From: Prochlorococcus marinus XMU1406
Lineage (GTDB): Bacteria > Cyanobacteriota > Cyanobacteriia > PCC-6307 > Cyanobiaceae
Direction: 5' to 3'
Assembly: GCF_017696055.1 (NCBI RefSeq)
Contig: NZ_JAAORG010000003.1
Coordinates: forward strand, 62,001 to 126,000
DNA length: 64,000 nt
The notes under the pieces are model-generated. The model saw only the letters and a program-made list of their open reading frames with translations. It did not search any database and was not told the DNA's origin. Made by a program: the position numbers and the translations under genes. This document shows positions 55,673 to 64,000 of this stretch, piece by piece (the stretch's first letter is position 1; each line of letters opens with the position of its first letter).

Positions 55673-56689
55673 ATGAAAAAAGTATTTATTACAGGAATAG
55701 CAGGTTTTTTAGGTTCTCATGTAGCAGATGAGTTCATTCATCAAGGTTATGAGGTTGCTGGGAATGATAATTTAATTGGCGGATATGAGGATAATGTTCC
55801 AAAAGATGCTTCTTTTTATCCATTTGATTGTAGAAGTGAGCAATTAACAAGAATTTTACATGACTTCAAGCCTGAACTTCTTATTCATACAGCTGCGACT
55901 GCTTATGAAGGATTAAGTGTTTTTTCCCCTAGTTTCGTAACTTCAAATATTTACGAAGCATCGGTATCTGTCTTTAGTGCAGCCATATCAAGCGGTGTTG
56001 AGAAAATAATAAACTGTTCATCGATGGCAAGATATGGGGCTATTAAAATACCCTTTACAGAAGAAATGGAGCCAAAGCCTCAAGATCCTTATGGAATTGC
56101 AAAGTATGCCGCGGAAAAAACATTAGAGTGCTTAGCAGATGTTCATTCGATTAAATATGTAACGTTAGTTCCACACAACATTATTGGGCCAAGACAAAAA
56201 TATGATGATCCATACAGAAACGTTGCTTCAATAATGATAAATAGATGCCTTCAAGGTTTACCTCCTATTATTTATGGAGACGGTAACCAAACTCGATGTT
56301 TTTCATTTATTCAAGATGTTCTAAACTGCCTTATGACTGCATGCACTGATGATACGTCAGTGGGAGAAGTTATAAATGTTGGGCCAGATGAAGAAGTCGT
56401 TACGATAAATGAGTTAGCCACTAAAATCTGTGAGATAACAGGTTTTAATAAAAATCCTGTATATCTTGCCGCTAGGCCTCAAGAAGTAAAGCACGCAATT
56501 TGTTCATCCAACAAAGCTAGAAAATTTTTAGATTATGGAACAAAAGTATCGTTAGAGGATGGATTAGTTTCAATGGTAGATTACATTAAAAAAAGAGGTG
56601 TTTCTAAGTTTAATCGTCATATCCCTGTAGAAATCATTTCAGATCTTACTCCAAAAACATGGATATCAGATCGAATGAATCTCAAATAA
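55673..56689 (+). CDS. NAD-dependent epimerase/dehydratase
   Basis: A 338-residue extended SDR with NAD motif T-G-I-A-G-F-L-G-S-H (7-16), C-S-S-M-A-R-Y-G and catalytic Y-G-I-A-K (Tyr about 144). It belongs to the UDP-glucose 4-epimerase-like group. The motif N-C-S-S-M-A-R instead of S-S-S-A/S-V-Y makes the exact substrate uncertain. The last 40 residues (K-R-G-V-S-K-F onward) extend past the usual end. Likely supplies a modified sugar nucleotide for the island glycan. Confidence 0.78.
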   Translation: MKKVFITGIAGFLGSHVADEFIHQGYEVAGNDNLIGGYEDNVPKDASFYPFDCRSEQLTRILHDFKPELLIHTAATAYEGLSVFSPSFVTSNIYEASVSVFSAAISSGVEKIINCSSMARYGAIKIPFTEEMEPKPQDPYGIAKYAAEKTLECLADVHSIKYVTLVPHNIIGPRQKYDDPYRNVASIMINRCLQGLPPIIYGDGNQTRCFSFIQDVLNCLMTACTDDTSVGEVINVGPDEEVVTINELATKICEITGFNKNPVYLAARPQEVKHAICSSNKARKFLDYGTKVSLEDGLVSMVDYIKKRGVSKFNRHIPVEIISDLTPKTWISDRMNLK

Positions 56690-56733
56690 TAAAAAACCTT
56701 TTTCAACTGCAATAACCTTTTAGTTTAAAAATA

Positions 56734-56832
56734 ATGTATTACTATAAAACAAAAATATGTATAAATTCTATTAGAAATAAAACTTTCACAGATCATGAAA
56801 TTGTTATAAGTGCTCAAAATTACGGAAAATGA
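56734..56832 (+). pseudogene. Possible remnant of a GT2 glycosyltransferase N-terminus
   Basis: A 32-codon frame reads C-I-N-S-I-R-N-K-T-F-T-D-H-E-I-V-I-S, very like the C-(I/L)-x-S-I-x-N-Q-T-F-x-D-x-E-I-I-I segment near the start of family 2 glycosyltransferases. It then ends, without the following D-D-x-S-x-D motif. It lies alone in a spacer between two epimerase genes. Confidence 0.4.
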
Positions 56833-56878
56833 AGCTACCTTTGATTAATTTTTTTTAGGAAATAAAATTCTGATAAAT

Positions 56879-57778
56879 TCAAATCAAGTAAGGTTTTACC
56901 CAATCTTTTAAATTCATTTTTGGTGACCAATCAAATAAATTTCTTATTTTTTCAATATTAGCTAATGTAATTCTTGCCTCCCCCTCTCTTGGAGGGATAT
57001 GTTCTATATTATTATCAATCATTTGGGCAATCTCATTTATCGAAATATTTTCACCAGAGCCTACATTAAATACTTCTCCAAAAAACTTTTTATCTATATC
57101 TTTTGTTGCCGCTTTAATATTTGCTTCAACCACATCCCCGACATAAATAAAATCTCTTCTTTGCTCGCCATCGCCCACAACAGTCAATTTCTGACCAGCT
57201 TTTTTTTGTCTTAAGAATATTCCTATAACCGGAGCATATTGGCCTCTAGAAGGAGCTCGTTCTCCATAAACATTAAAATATCTAAAGATTATTGTGGGCA
57301 ATTTATACATATCAGAGTACATTTTACAAATCTTTTCTGCAGATATCTTCGAAACTGAATAAGGATTTAGGCAGTCATCAGGTTGAGTCTCGACGTTTGG
57401 TATAGGATTTGAACCATATCCCGAAGATGTAGATGAATATATCACTCTTTTTACGTTACTCTCCCTAGAACATTGCAATACTATATTTGTTCCTAAAATA
57501 TTAATTTCAGCTGCTTTTATTGGGTTTAATATTGCAGGACCAATTCTTGATTCAGCAGCCATATGAAATACATAATCAACAGAATTAAAAAGATTTTTAA
57601 TCTCTTCATAATTAGTTATGTCTGCTTTTACATTTATTGCATCTGGGTTCCAATAAAACATCTCATTATCAGCGAATTCATTATCTACACACACTACTGA
57701 ATGACCTATTGACAAAAGTTTATCTACTAAATTTGAACCAATGAATCCAGCCCCTCCTGTAACAAGTGATTTGATCAT
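56879..57778 (-). CDS. NAD-dependent epimerase (UDP-glucose 4-epimerase-like)
   Basis: A 299-residue extended SDR: G-G-A-G-F-I-G-S-N (8-16), M-A-A-E-S-R-I-G, Y-S-S-T-S-S-G-Y-G and catalytic Y-S-V-S-K (Tyr about 146), with R-Y-F-N-V-Y-G-E-R. It is slightly shorter than GalE and closer to the WbpP/WcaG-like sugar epimerases. It is the last gene of the heptose-module operon (kinase, isomerase, HAD-nucleotidyltransferase), 46 bases after its predecessor. A role in remodelling the activated heptose is possible. Confidence 0.8.
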   Translation of the reverse strand: MIKSLVTGGAGFIGSNLVDKLLSIGHSVVCVDNEFADNEMFYWNPDAINVKADITNYEEIKNLFNSVDYVFHMAAESRIGPAILNPIKAAEINILGTNIVLQCSRESNVKRVIYSSTSSGYGSNPIPNVETQPDDCLNPYSVSKISAEKICKMYSDMYKLPTIIFRYFNVYGERAPSRGQYAPVIGIFLRQKKAGQKLTVVGDGEQRRDFIYVGDVVEANIKAATKDIDKKFFGEVFNVGSGENISINEIAQMIDNNIEHIPPREGEARITLANIEKIRNLFDWSPKMNLKDWVKPYLI

Positions 57779-57824
57779 ATGATCTTCTTTCTCAAATTAA
57801 TTTACTTTAGTTTTATTATATAAC

Positions 57825-58535
57825 CTATATTTTTGATAAAGATTTAAATATCATTTTTTTTAATCTAGTTGTTGAAAAGTTATGTTTTCTATTCAGCCAA
57901 ATTATTTCTATTGGATTATCCTTACCGGTGTAACCTCCATCCTTATAGTCTTCCCCTAAAAACCTAACATCGTAATTCTTTAACATCTCAAGAAATTCAT
58001 TTTCTAAATTATAAATTTCAATATTATCTATATATCTTATAGACATTAAAATTTCCATTCTTTCTTTTACTGTTTGCACAGGTTTTAACTTATTTGGTCT
58101 TTCAAGAGAAGGATCCTGATGTAAGGCTACAGTCAAATGATTACAATTTTGCTTTGCCTCTTTAAACATTCTTATATAACCAGGATGAAGAATATCAAAA
58201 GCTCCTGCAATGATCCCTTTTCTTTGGGGCATGAAATCATTAATCCAATCTTTAGCTTTTATATATTGGTCACCCACAAAATAATCTGATTGGATAGCTT
58301 TTGCAAACGTTAATTCATCATATTTACATTCAAATTTATCCAATTGATAAAGTGTTAGTTTTTTTAAATCATCAGAAGAAAATCTTCTCAGTATTATTTG
58401 GTTACCTTCATTATGTAATTTATTAATTGCCTCTATCATAAATTTGCAAGGCCTACTTTTATTAAATTGATATTGCCTATTATTATTTAAAGGTGTTTTA
58501 AAAATTGACTCATCAATATCAAAACAATATTTCAT
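57825..58535 (-). CDS. Fusion of HAD-like domain and cytidylyltransferase-like domain
   Basis: A 236-residue two-domain protein. Residues 1 to about 100 are HAD-like (C-F-D-I-D-E-S-I with Asp6 and Asp8; V-G-D-Q near 87), but the usual T-A-R-G segment is changed to R-R-F-S-S. Residues about 107-236 form a nucleotidyltransferase with G-A-F-D-I-L-H-P-G-Y (111-120), where the last His of H-x-G-H is Tyr, and the later S-T-T-R-L-K-K. The open frame extends to 58568, but the ATG at 58535 overlaps the upstream stop as ATGA, so I choose it. It may activate heptose-1-phosphate or a polyol phosphate. Confidence 0.78.
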   Translation of the reverse strand: MKYCFDIDESIFKTPLNNNRQYQFNKSRPCKFMIEAINKLHNEGNQIILRRFSSDDLKKLTLYQLDKFECKYDELTFAKAIQSDYFVGDQYIKAKDWINDFMPQRKGIIAGAFDILHPGYIRMFKEAKQNCNHLTVALHQDPSLERPNKLKPVQTVKERMEILMSIRYIDNIEIYNLENEFLEMLKNYDVRFLGEDYKDGGYTGKDNPIEIIWLNRKHNFSTTRLKKMIFKSLSKI

Positions 58536-59041
58536 ACGACTCCATGAAGAAATATCTGATGAATACATTCAACTATTCCATAGTCAAAGCTATCTACATG
58601 AAAGTCCCATAATGCATTTTTAGATATAGATCTTAGGGTATTTTCCTTACTAAAACCAGTTAATATTCCATAAGGGAGGTTATTATCTTCGCAATAATTT
58701 ACACAATTCAAAATATTTTTAGATTCTCCTCCTGAACTAATTAATATTGATAAAGTTTTATCATCAGAATGATATTCTAGGAATTTTTGATATGCCTTTT
58801 CCATCCCAAAATCATTGATGAAACATGTAAGCATAGAAGGATCAGAAAATACAAGTGATTTTTTATTATGGAACTTAATATAGTCTTGCGAAATATGAGA
58901 TGCGACTGCGTTACTTCCACCGTTTCCTAATATTATTATTTTAGAGAACTTTTCCCATACAATATTGAAATCATGGAATTCTTTATTAAAATCAATTTTA
59001 TTAAGCGCTGAGATATAAGCTTTAAAAGGATTTTTTTTCAT
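58532..59041 (-). CDS. gmhA: SIS-domain isomerase, GmhA-like (sedoheptulose-7-phosphate isomerase)
   Basis: A 169-residue SIS protein with I-L-G-N-G-G-S-N-A-V-A-S-H-I-S-Q-D-Y (about 34-51), L-I-S-S-G-G-E-S-K-N-I and a C-terminal E-C-I-H-Q-I-F-L-H that matches the GmhA signature V-E-D-x-H-x-x-x-x-H. It converts sedoheptulose-7-phosphate to D-glycero-D-manno-heptose-7-phosphate. Starts and stops overlap on both sides (ATGA with the kinase upstream and the fusion gene downstream), so three proteins are translationally coupled. Confidence 0.85.
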   Translation of the reverse strand: MKKNPFKAYISALNKIDFNKEFHDFNIVWEKFSKIIILGNGGSNAVASHISQDYIKFHNKKSLVFSDPSMLTCFINDFGMEKAYQKFLEYHSDDKTLSILISSGGESKNILNCVNYCEDNNLPYGILTGFSKENTLRSISKNALWDFHVDSFDYGIVECIHQIFLHGVV

Positions 59042-59985
59042 AAGGTATGACCTCTTACTCCATCAGTTGCTACTGAAATTTTTACTTTATCAAAAGGAAT
59101 ATTTAATTTATTCTTTTCTGAAAAAACAAGGAAAAATCCTCCATTACCAGCTCCACATAACTTATGGGCAATAATTGAGTTATTATTAGTGATTTCTTTA
59201 TCCATTTCTTTGATAATATCATTAGAAGATATTATTTCAGAAGTATTTTTTTTCTGAATCCAACTCACGTTAAGAAGTTCTAGAAATTTATCAAAATTCT
59301 CTTTTTTAAATTCACTATATGCTTGTTCCAGCGTATCTAGCAAAGGTTTTGATTTCTCAATATTCTCACTTATATCTTTAAGAACATTTCTTGAATTCCT
59401 TGTTACACCTGTAAAAATCAGATGGGCATCATAATAATTAAAAAAATTGGTTTCAAGGAATTCATATTTTATTGATTTGTCATTAAAAAACTCTATCCTC
59501 TTTAATCCTCCAATACCGCATCCATATGGATCTTGATATCCGCAATAAGGATTAATTTGTAACTCTAATTTATAGGCTAAGTCACAAATTTCCATTGGAG
59601 TCATTTTTATTTTTTTATATAGAGATATAGCTTTGATAAGACTAATAATATAAGAGGAAGAAGATGCTAATCCACTTCCCTGGGAATATGAATCACTATT
59701 TAGAGAAACAGTTAATGGTTCAATATTAAAATATTCAAAGACTAATCTAACTGGATCATTTATGATTTTTGAGATAGAATCTATTTCCTCTCTTTTGGAA
59801 TAATTAACTATAAACTTTCCTCCATAAACGTTATATCCCAGCATATCCTTATGCAGAGATATATAAGTTTTTAAATTAGAGGCGAAACTAATAACAGAGC
59901 CATAACCATATTTTTTCACAAAAAAAGGATTGTCAGTTGATCCTCCGAACAAAGATATTCTCAAAGGACAAGAAGCTACATACAT
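59038..59985 (-). CDS. hddA: GHMP kinase, HddA-like (heptose-7-phosphate kinase)
   Basis: A 315-residue GHMP kinase beginning C-P-L-R-I-S-L-F-G-G-S-T-D-N-P. The ATP motif is Q-G-S-G-L-A-S-S-S-S-Y (about 100) and the C-terminal motif is L-C-G-A-G-N-G-G-F-F-L. It should phosphorylate position 1 of D-glycero-D-manno-heptose-7-phosphate. It is first in the operon with gmhA. A separate, dead relative lies at 55261-55410, so this copy probably replaced or outlived it. Confidence 0.85.
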   Translation of the reverse strand: MYVASCPLRISLFGGSTDNPFFVKKYGYGSVISFASNLKTYISLHKDMLGYNVYGGKFIVNYSKREEIDSISKIINDPVRLVFEYFNIEPLTVSLNSDSYSQGSGLASSSSYIISLIKAISLYKKIKMTPMEICDLAYKLELQINPYCGYQDPYGCGIGGLKRIEFFNDKSIKYEFLETNFFNYYDAHLIFTGVTRNSRNVLKDISENIEKSKPLLDTLEQAYSEFKKENFDKFLELLNVSWIQKKNTSEIISSNDIIKEMDKEITNNNSIIAHKLCGAGNGGFFLVFSEKNKLNIPFDKVKISVATDGVRGHTL

Positions 59986-60066
59986 TCGAAAATATTCTTC
60001 ATAATGAAATCGTATATTATTTAGTAATCTTTAACAATCAAAGAGTGTTTAATGAGAATAATCTTA

Positions 60067-60888
60067 TTAAAAAAGTTTAATTTTGGAAAGCAAATTAATT
60101 AATGAAAAACGTAATCTTGGATTGGTATTACACCTGAAAAGATCATATAAATTTGGAGGATACTCTTTTTTAGACCATGCACTATATTCTGCAGAATAAA
60201 GATCTTTATATTTTAATCTAAAATATTTACATGCCTTTTTATAATTAATAAAATTCTTGCTAGTTAAATTATTTTCTTGTTCCCTATGATGAAAACCAAA
60301 ATAATCAATATGATGAAGCGAGATTCCCCCGCAAATTAGTCTTATCCATAAATCCCAATCTTCAAAACCAAAGCTCATTTTTGAATCATATTTATTTTCT
60401 GAAATTATTTTTGTAGGGATGAGTGCACAAACAGGCAAATAGTTTGCATATCTAATTGTATAAGGCGTTGGTTTTCTTACAACTAATTTCCTATCATAAT
60501 TGCCAAATGATTTCCAATTAGTATAGAAAAGACAATTTTCGAGTTCTTTTTTATTAAATTTAGAATAAAAATTTGCAATAAATAAGGGATCAATAAGGTC
60601 ATCTGCATCTAGAGGAAGGATATAATCACTTTCAATGCTTTCGATACCAGTATTCCTTGCCCCAGGCAACCCCATATTTTCTTGATTAATAATTTTTACA
60701 TCATATTTTTTATCAATAAACTCTAGAGATAAAAGACTATTTTCATTGTTAGAGCCATCATTTACTATCGTATGAATTACCTCAACTTTATTAACATCAA
60801 ATTGCTGATTTTTAACTGACCTTATTGTCTCCATAAGATATTTATGAGCATCATTATAAGTAGTAGTAATAATATTTATTCGTTTCAT
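60067..60888 (-). CDS. Glycosyltransferase family 2 protein
   Basis: A 273-residue GT-A enzyme. It starts R-I-N-I-I-T-T-T-Y-N-D, with V-N-D-G-S-N-N and the metal-binding L-P-L-D-A-D-D (about 95-101). M-S-F-G-F-E-D-W-D-L-W carries the catalytic-base E-D motif. It transfers a sugar in the cytoplasm; specificity unknown. It is 81 bases upstream of the hddA gene on the same strand. Confidence 0.87.
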   Translation of the reverse strand: MKRINIITTTYNDAHKYLMETIRSVKNQQFDVNKVEVIHTIVNDGSNNENSLLSLEFIDKKYDVKIINQENMGLPGARNTGIESIESDYILPLDADDLIDPLFIANFYSKFNKKELENCLFYTNWKSFGNYDRKLVVRKPTPYTIRYANYLPVCALIPTKIISENKYDSKMSFGFEDWDLWIRLICGGISLHHIDYFGFHHREQENNLTSKNFINYKKACKYFRLKYKDLYSAEYSAWSKKEYPPNLYDLFRCNTNPRLRFSLINLLSKIKLF

Positions 60889-61075
60889 TTATTAAATATC
60901 CTCATTAATATTTTTAAAAAGTTTTTTCCTATAAAAAAATATACACCATAGTAATTATCTATAAATAAAAACTTTAAAAAGTTATGAGTTTTTACAAAAT
61001 TTTTTCTATATTTCTTGATTTAGTACTGTTGAACAATATAGGATTAATTTATCATGCTCCTGGAACAGTTTTATA

Positions 61076-62197
61076 ATGAAAAAAGCTTTAATTACTGGGA
61101 TAACGGGCCAAGACGGTAGTTATCTTGCTGAGCTTTTGCTAAATAAAAATTATGAGGTTCATGGAATAAAAAGGAGAAGTTCTTCTTTTAATACAGGACG
61201 CATTGATCACTTATACCAAGACCCACATCAGGTAAATCCAAGTTTAGTATTACACTATGGTGACTTGACAGATAGCACTAATTTATTAAAAATTATTCAA
61301 AAAATCCAACCGGATGAGATTTATAATTTAGGTGCCCAAAGTCATGTATCAGTTAGCTTTGAAAGTCCTGAATATACTGCAAATAGTGATGCATTAGGTG
61401 CACTAAGATTATTAGAGTCTATAAGAATTCTGAACTTACAAGATAGAACAAAAATATATCAAGCCAGTACGAGTGAGCTATATGGGAAAGTTAGGGAAAC
61501 TCCTCAAAGCGAAAAAACACCTTTCTATCCGAGAAGTCCCTATGCAGTTGCAAAACTATATGCATACTGGATTACAATAAATTATCGTGAAGCCTATGGG
61601 ATTTACGCATGTAACGGAATCTTATTTAATCATGAGAGTCCAAGAAGAGGGGAAACATTTGTCACAAGAAAAATAACAAGAGGGTTGGCAAGAATTAATT
61701 ATGGTTTAGATAATTGTATTTATATGGGTAATATTGATTCATTAAGAGATTGGGGTCACGCCAAAGATTATGTCTATATGCAATGGCTTATGTTACAGCA
61801 AGAATATCCTGATGATTATGTTATCGCGACAGGGAGGCAAGAAAGTGTGAGGACCTTTATAGAACTAACAGCGAAAAAAATTGGATGGTCTAATAATAAA
61901 AACTCTCCTGCAATTTTATGGGAAGGCGAGGGAATTAATGAAATTGGAAGAAGAGCTGATACTAATGAAATAGTAGTTAGAATCGACCCAAGATATTTTA
62001 GACCTGCAGAGGTTGAAACTTTATTAGGTGATGCATCAAAATCACGATCAAAGTTAGGTTGGAAATCAACAACTTCTCTAGAAGAACTAATTAAGGAAAT
62101 GATAGATTTTGATTTAAAAGAAGCAGAAAAAGAATTCTTTTTAAAGAAAAAAGGATTTGATATTTACACCTCAAACGAGAATCCTCCAAACACCTAA
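61076..62197 (+). CDS. gmd: GDP-mannose 4,6-dehydratase
   Basis: Converts GDP-mannose to GDP-4-keto-6-deoxy-mannose, precursor of GDP-fucose, GDP-rhamnose or GDP-perosamine. The 373-residue protein has [15 protein letters not shown] (7-21), [18 protein letters not shown] and catalytic Y-A-V-A-K (about 162). It also has the family hallmark [15 protein letters not shown]. ManC at 42974 supplies its substrate. The follow-up reductase or aminotransferase is not in the window. Confidence 0.97.
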   Translation: MKKALITGITGQDGSYLAELLLNKNYEVHGIKRRSSSFNTGRIDHLYQDPHQVNPSLVLHYGDLTDSTNLLKIIQKIQPDEIYNLGAQSHVSVSFESPEYTANSDALGALRLLESIRILNLQDRTKIYQASTSELYGKVRETPQSEKTPFYPRSPYAVAKLYAYWITINYREAYGIYACNGILFNHESPRRGETFVTRKITRGLARINYGLDNCIYMGNIDSLRDWGHAKDYVYMQWLMLQQEYPDDYVIATGRQESVRTFIELTAKKIGWSNNKNSPAILWEGEGINEIGRRADTNEIVVRIDPRYFRPAEVETLLGDASKSRSKLGWKSTTSLEELIKEMIDFDLKEAEKEFFLKKKGFDIYTSNENPPNT

Positions 62198-62204
62198 TTT
62201 TATA

Positions 62205-63026
62205 ATGTATGACGTATCAATAATTATGGTGGTTTATGATGGCGACGATACAAACCACTTTGAGGAAGCTCTAGTTTCTCTTTACCCAAATAACAACTTT
62301 TACAATGAGATAGTTCTTGTTATAAATGGAGAAATTTCAAAAAAAAAGAAAAAAATAATTGAAAAATTAAAAGATGATTTGAAAATTAAACCAATTTTTT
62401 TAAAAACAAATATTGGTCTAGCGCAGGGTCTAAATATTGCTTTAAAAAACGTAAAAAATGAATGGATCGCAAGATTTGATAGTGATGATATAAATTCTCA
62501 AGATAGATTCTATAAGATTCAAAAATACATAAATAAATATGGAAGAGATTTTGATGTAATGGGTACATTTATAAGTGAGTTTGAATTTACTTTAAAAGAT
62601 AATAAAAAATATATTAGAAAAGTCCCCTTATATTTGGATGAAATTAAGAAGAGATTAATTTACAGAAGTCCTATGAATCATGTTTCAGTATTTTTCAAAA
62701 AAGAAATTTTTGATAAAGGTAATTTTTACCCCTTAATTGACGGTTTTGAAGACTATGCATTATGGGCTAAATTAATTAGCAAAGGTTATAAATTTAAAAA
62801 TTTCCCGGAAATAACTGTTTATGTTAGAACCGGTGCAAACATGGTCAAAAGAAGAGGAGGATTCAAATACATTTTAAAAGAATTTAAATTAAGATTTTTT
62901 CTCACGAAATATATAAATCTTGCTAATTGGCCAATAAATTTCCTTGTTTTGTTTCTACGAATATTTGCTTTTTCACTAAGTAAAGAAATTAAAAAATTTA
63001 TTTATATATTTATTAGAAAATTCTAA
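62205..63026 (+). CDS. Glycosyltransferase family 2 protein
   Basis: A GT-A enzyme with the opening V-S-I-I-M-V-V-Y-D-G-D and the D-x-D segment W-I-A-R-F-D-S-D-D (near residue 90), then G-F-E-D-Y-A-L-W as catalytic motif. The frame is open from 62157, but that part overlaps gmd and does not resemble the family. The ATG at 62205, 7 bases after the gmd stop, gives 273 residues and is chosen. A hydrophobic, basic C-terminus may bind the membrane. Confidence 0.86.
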   Translation: MYDVSIIMVVYDGDDTNHFEEALVSLYPNNNFYNEIVLVINGEISKKKKKIIEKLKDDLKIKPIFLKTNIGLAQGLNIALKNVKNEWIARFDSDDINSQDRFYKIQKYINKYGRDFDVMGTFISEFEFTLKDNKKYIRKVPLYLDEIKKRLIYRSPMNHVSVFFKKEIFDKGNFYPLIDGFEDYALWAKLISKGYKFKNFPEITVYVRTGANMVKRRGGFKYILKEFKLRFFLTKYINLANWPINFLVLFLRIFAFSLSKEIKKFIYIFIRKF

Positions 63027-63206
63027 TAATTTTCAAAAAATGCTAAGACTTTTTCAGTTATTAAATTAGACGAATACATAATTAATTTTTTTAATTTAAT
63101 TTTGAAGTCTTTGTAATAAACAATTTTTATTATCTTTAAATTTAATATAAAATAACAAGTATAATTCATGAATAATTTAAAAAAATAAAATATTTCTATT
63201 AAAAAT

Positions 63207-64000
63207 ATGACCATCAATAGAAAAGGTATAATACTAGCAGGTGGAAATGGGACGAGACTTAGCCCACTGACGAAAGCCGTAAGCAAACAACTTTTACCTA
63301 TATATGACAAGCCAATGATTTTTTATCCACTTTGTACATTAATGCAAGGTGACATTAGAGAAATTTTAATAATTTGTAAGCCAGAAGATAAATCATCTTT
63401 TAAAAAAATACTTGGAGACGGTTCTAATTTTGGCTTAAATATAAAATATGCCCTCCAAAAGTATCCAGGAGGTCTTGCAGAAGCCTTCCTTATAGGTGAA
63501 AAATTTATTAGTGATCAACCAGTGACTTTAATCTTAGGCGATAATTTGTTTCACGGATCTTCATTATCTAAACAGATGAAAATCATAACCAAACAGAAAA
63601 CTGGGGGGACGATTTTTGCTTATCAAGTAAAAGATCCTGAAAGATATGGAGTTGTTGAGTTTGATAACAATGAGAATGCTTTAGAAATAATTGAAAAGCC
63701 TTCGAACCCAAAAAGTAATTATGCTATTACTGGATTATATTTTTATGACGGCTCGGTTGTAAAAAAAGCCAAATCATTAAAACCATCAAAAAGAGGAGAG
63801 CTTGAAATTACTGATTTAAATATGCTCTATTTAAAAGAAAAATCTCTTAAAGTTGAAATTTTTGATAAGGGAGTTGCATGGCTTGATACAGGTAAGTATG
63901 ATTCGCTTTATGAAGCCTCTGGATATATATATGCGCTTCAAGAAAGGCAAGGACTCAAAATATCTTGCCCAGAAGAAATCGCATGGAATAAAGGTTGGAT
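63207..64000 (+). CDS. rfbA: Glucose-1-phosphate thymidylyltransferase (3' end outside window)
   Basis: Makes dTDP-glucose from dTTP and glucose-1-phosphate, the first step to dTDP-rhamnose and related sugars. The 264 visible residues begin I-I-L-A-G-G-N-G-T-R-L-S-P-L-T-K-A-V-S-K. They continue with Q-L-L-P-I-Y-D-K-P-M-I, L-I-L-G-D-N-L-F-H-G and V-A-W-L-D-T-G, all diagnostic for RmlA. The gene runs off the window end, short by about 25-30 residues. The remaining rfb genes presumably follow. Confidence 0.95.
   Translation, partial: MTINRKGIILAGGNGTRLSPLTKAVSKQLLPIYDKPMIFYPLCTLMQGDIREILIICKPEDKSSFKKILGDGSNFGLNIKYALQKYPGGLAEAFLIGEKFISDQPVTLILGDNLFHGSSLSKQMKIITKQKTGGTIFAYQVKDPERYGVVEFDNNENALEIIEKPSNPKSNYAITGLYFYDGSVVKKAKSLKPSKRGELEITDLNMLYLKEKSLKVEIFDKGVAWLDTGKYDSLYEASGYIYALQERQGLKISCPEEIAWNKGW

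Noticed and set aside
61845-61853. Second match to the Yfr1 complement (GTGTGAGGA) on the plus strand
   Set aside because: It lies deep inside gmd, far from any start codon, and encodes conserved residues; most likely chance.
32576-64000. Prophage or phage-derived region
   Set aside because: No integrase, capsid, terminase or tail genes; contents are uniformly glycan metabolism.

Overview
The window is very AT-rich and densely coded, with short spacers, weak or absent ribosome binding sites and several GTG/TTG starts. It encodes a Pcb-type chlorophyll-binding antenna protein, a flavodoxin, a FutA/IdiA iron-binding protein and many small proteins of picocyanobacterial type. Together these point to the marine cyanobacterium Prochlorococcus. 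The base composition and overall gene order suggest a streamlined, high-light-like lineage, but I cannot prove the clade from sequence alone.

Layout. (1) 1-2.1 kb: a TPR protein cut by the window edge and a secreted paralogue of its C-terminal domain. A 34-bp imperfect tandem repeat and tRNA-Ser(CGA) follow. (2) 2.5-13 kb: a nutrient and iron-stress region. It holds futA divergent from a PKHD-type Fe(II) hydroxylase, and a porin whose leader carries a hairpin, a match to the seed of the small RNA Yfr1 and a GTA-N8-TAC palindrome. It also holds glyQ, a MIF-like protein, and an antenna gene (pcb) next to flavodoxin (isiB) with a Fur-like site in front of pcb. (3) 13-31.9 kb: conserved core. This part has transporters, a GT-C and a GT4 glycosyltransferase, sppA, aroH, the rpmH-rnpA-PH protein-yidC-AAA ATPase block, serS, rseP, rpsN, pnp, cysQ and rsmI. 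(4) A 600-bp AT-rich spacer and tRNA-Arg(TCT) at 32.5 kb mark the edge of a large surface-polysaccharide island that runs to the end of the window.

The island contains: glycosyltransferases, an ABC exporter, an O-antigen ligase/polymerase, GT-C enzymes and a short initiating phosphoglycosyl transferase; sugar-nucleotide genes (manC, ugd, UDP-xylose synthase, UDP-glucuronate 4-epimerase, gmd, rfbA); a compact operon DUF4956 - CotH-like/beta-helix - VTC-type polyphosphate polymerase-like protein; and a heptose module (HddA-like GHMP kinase, GmhA-like SIS isomerase, a HAD-nucleotidyltransferase fusion, GmhB). Next to gmhB lies a decayed chimera of an older hddA and hddC, so the module appears to have been rebuilt after gene loss.

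Most noteworthy: the DUF4956-CotH-VTC operon inside a cyanobacterial cell-surface island; the heptose module that lost its HddC-type guanylyltransferase but keeps a cytidylyltransferase-fold fusion; the porin leader; an apparently ATT-initiated auxin-efflux-type carrier; a chorismate mutase with Gln in place of the catalytic Glu; and a secreted domain family duplicated from a TPR protein.
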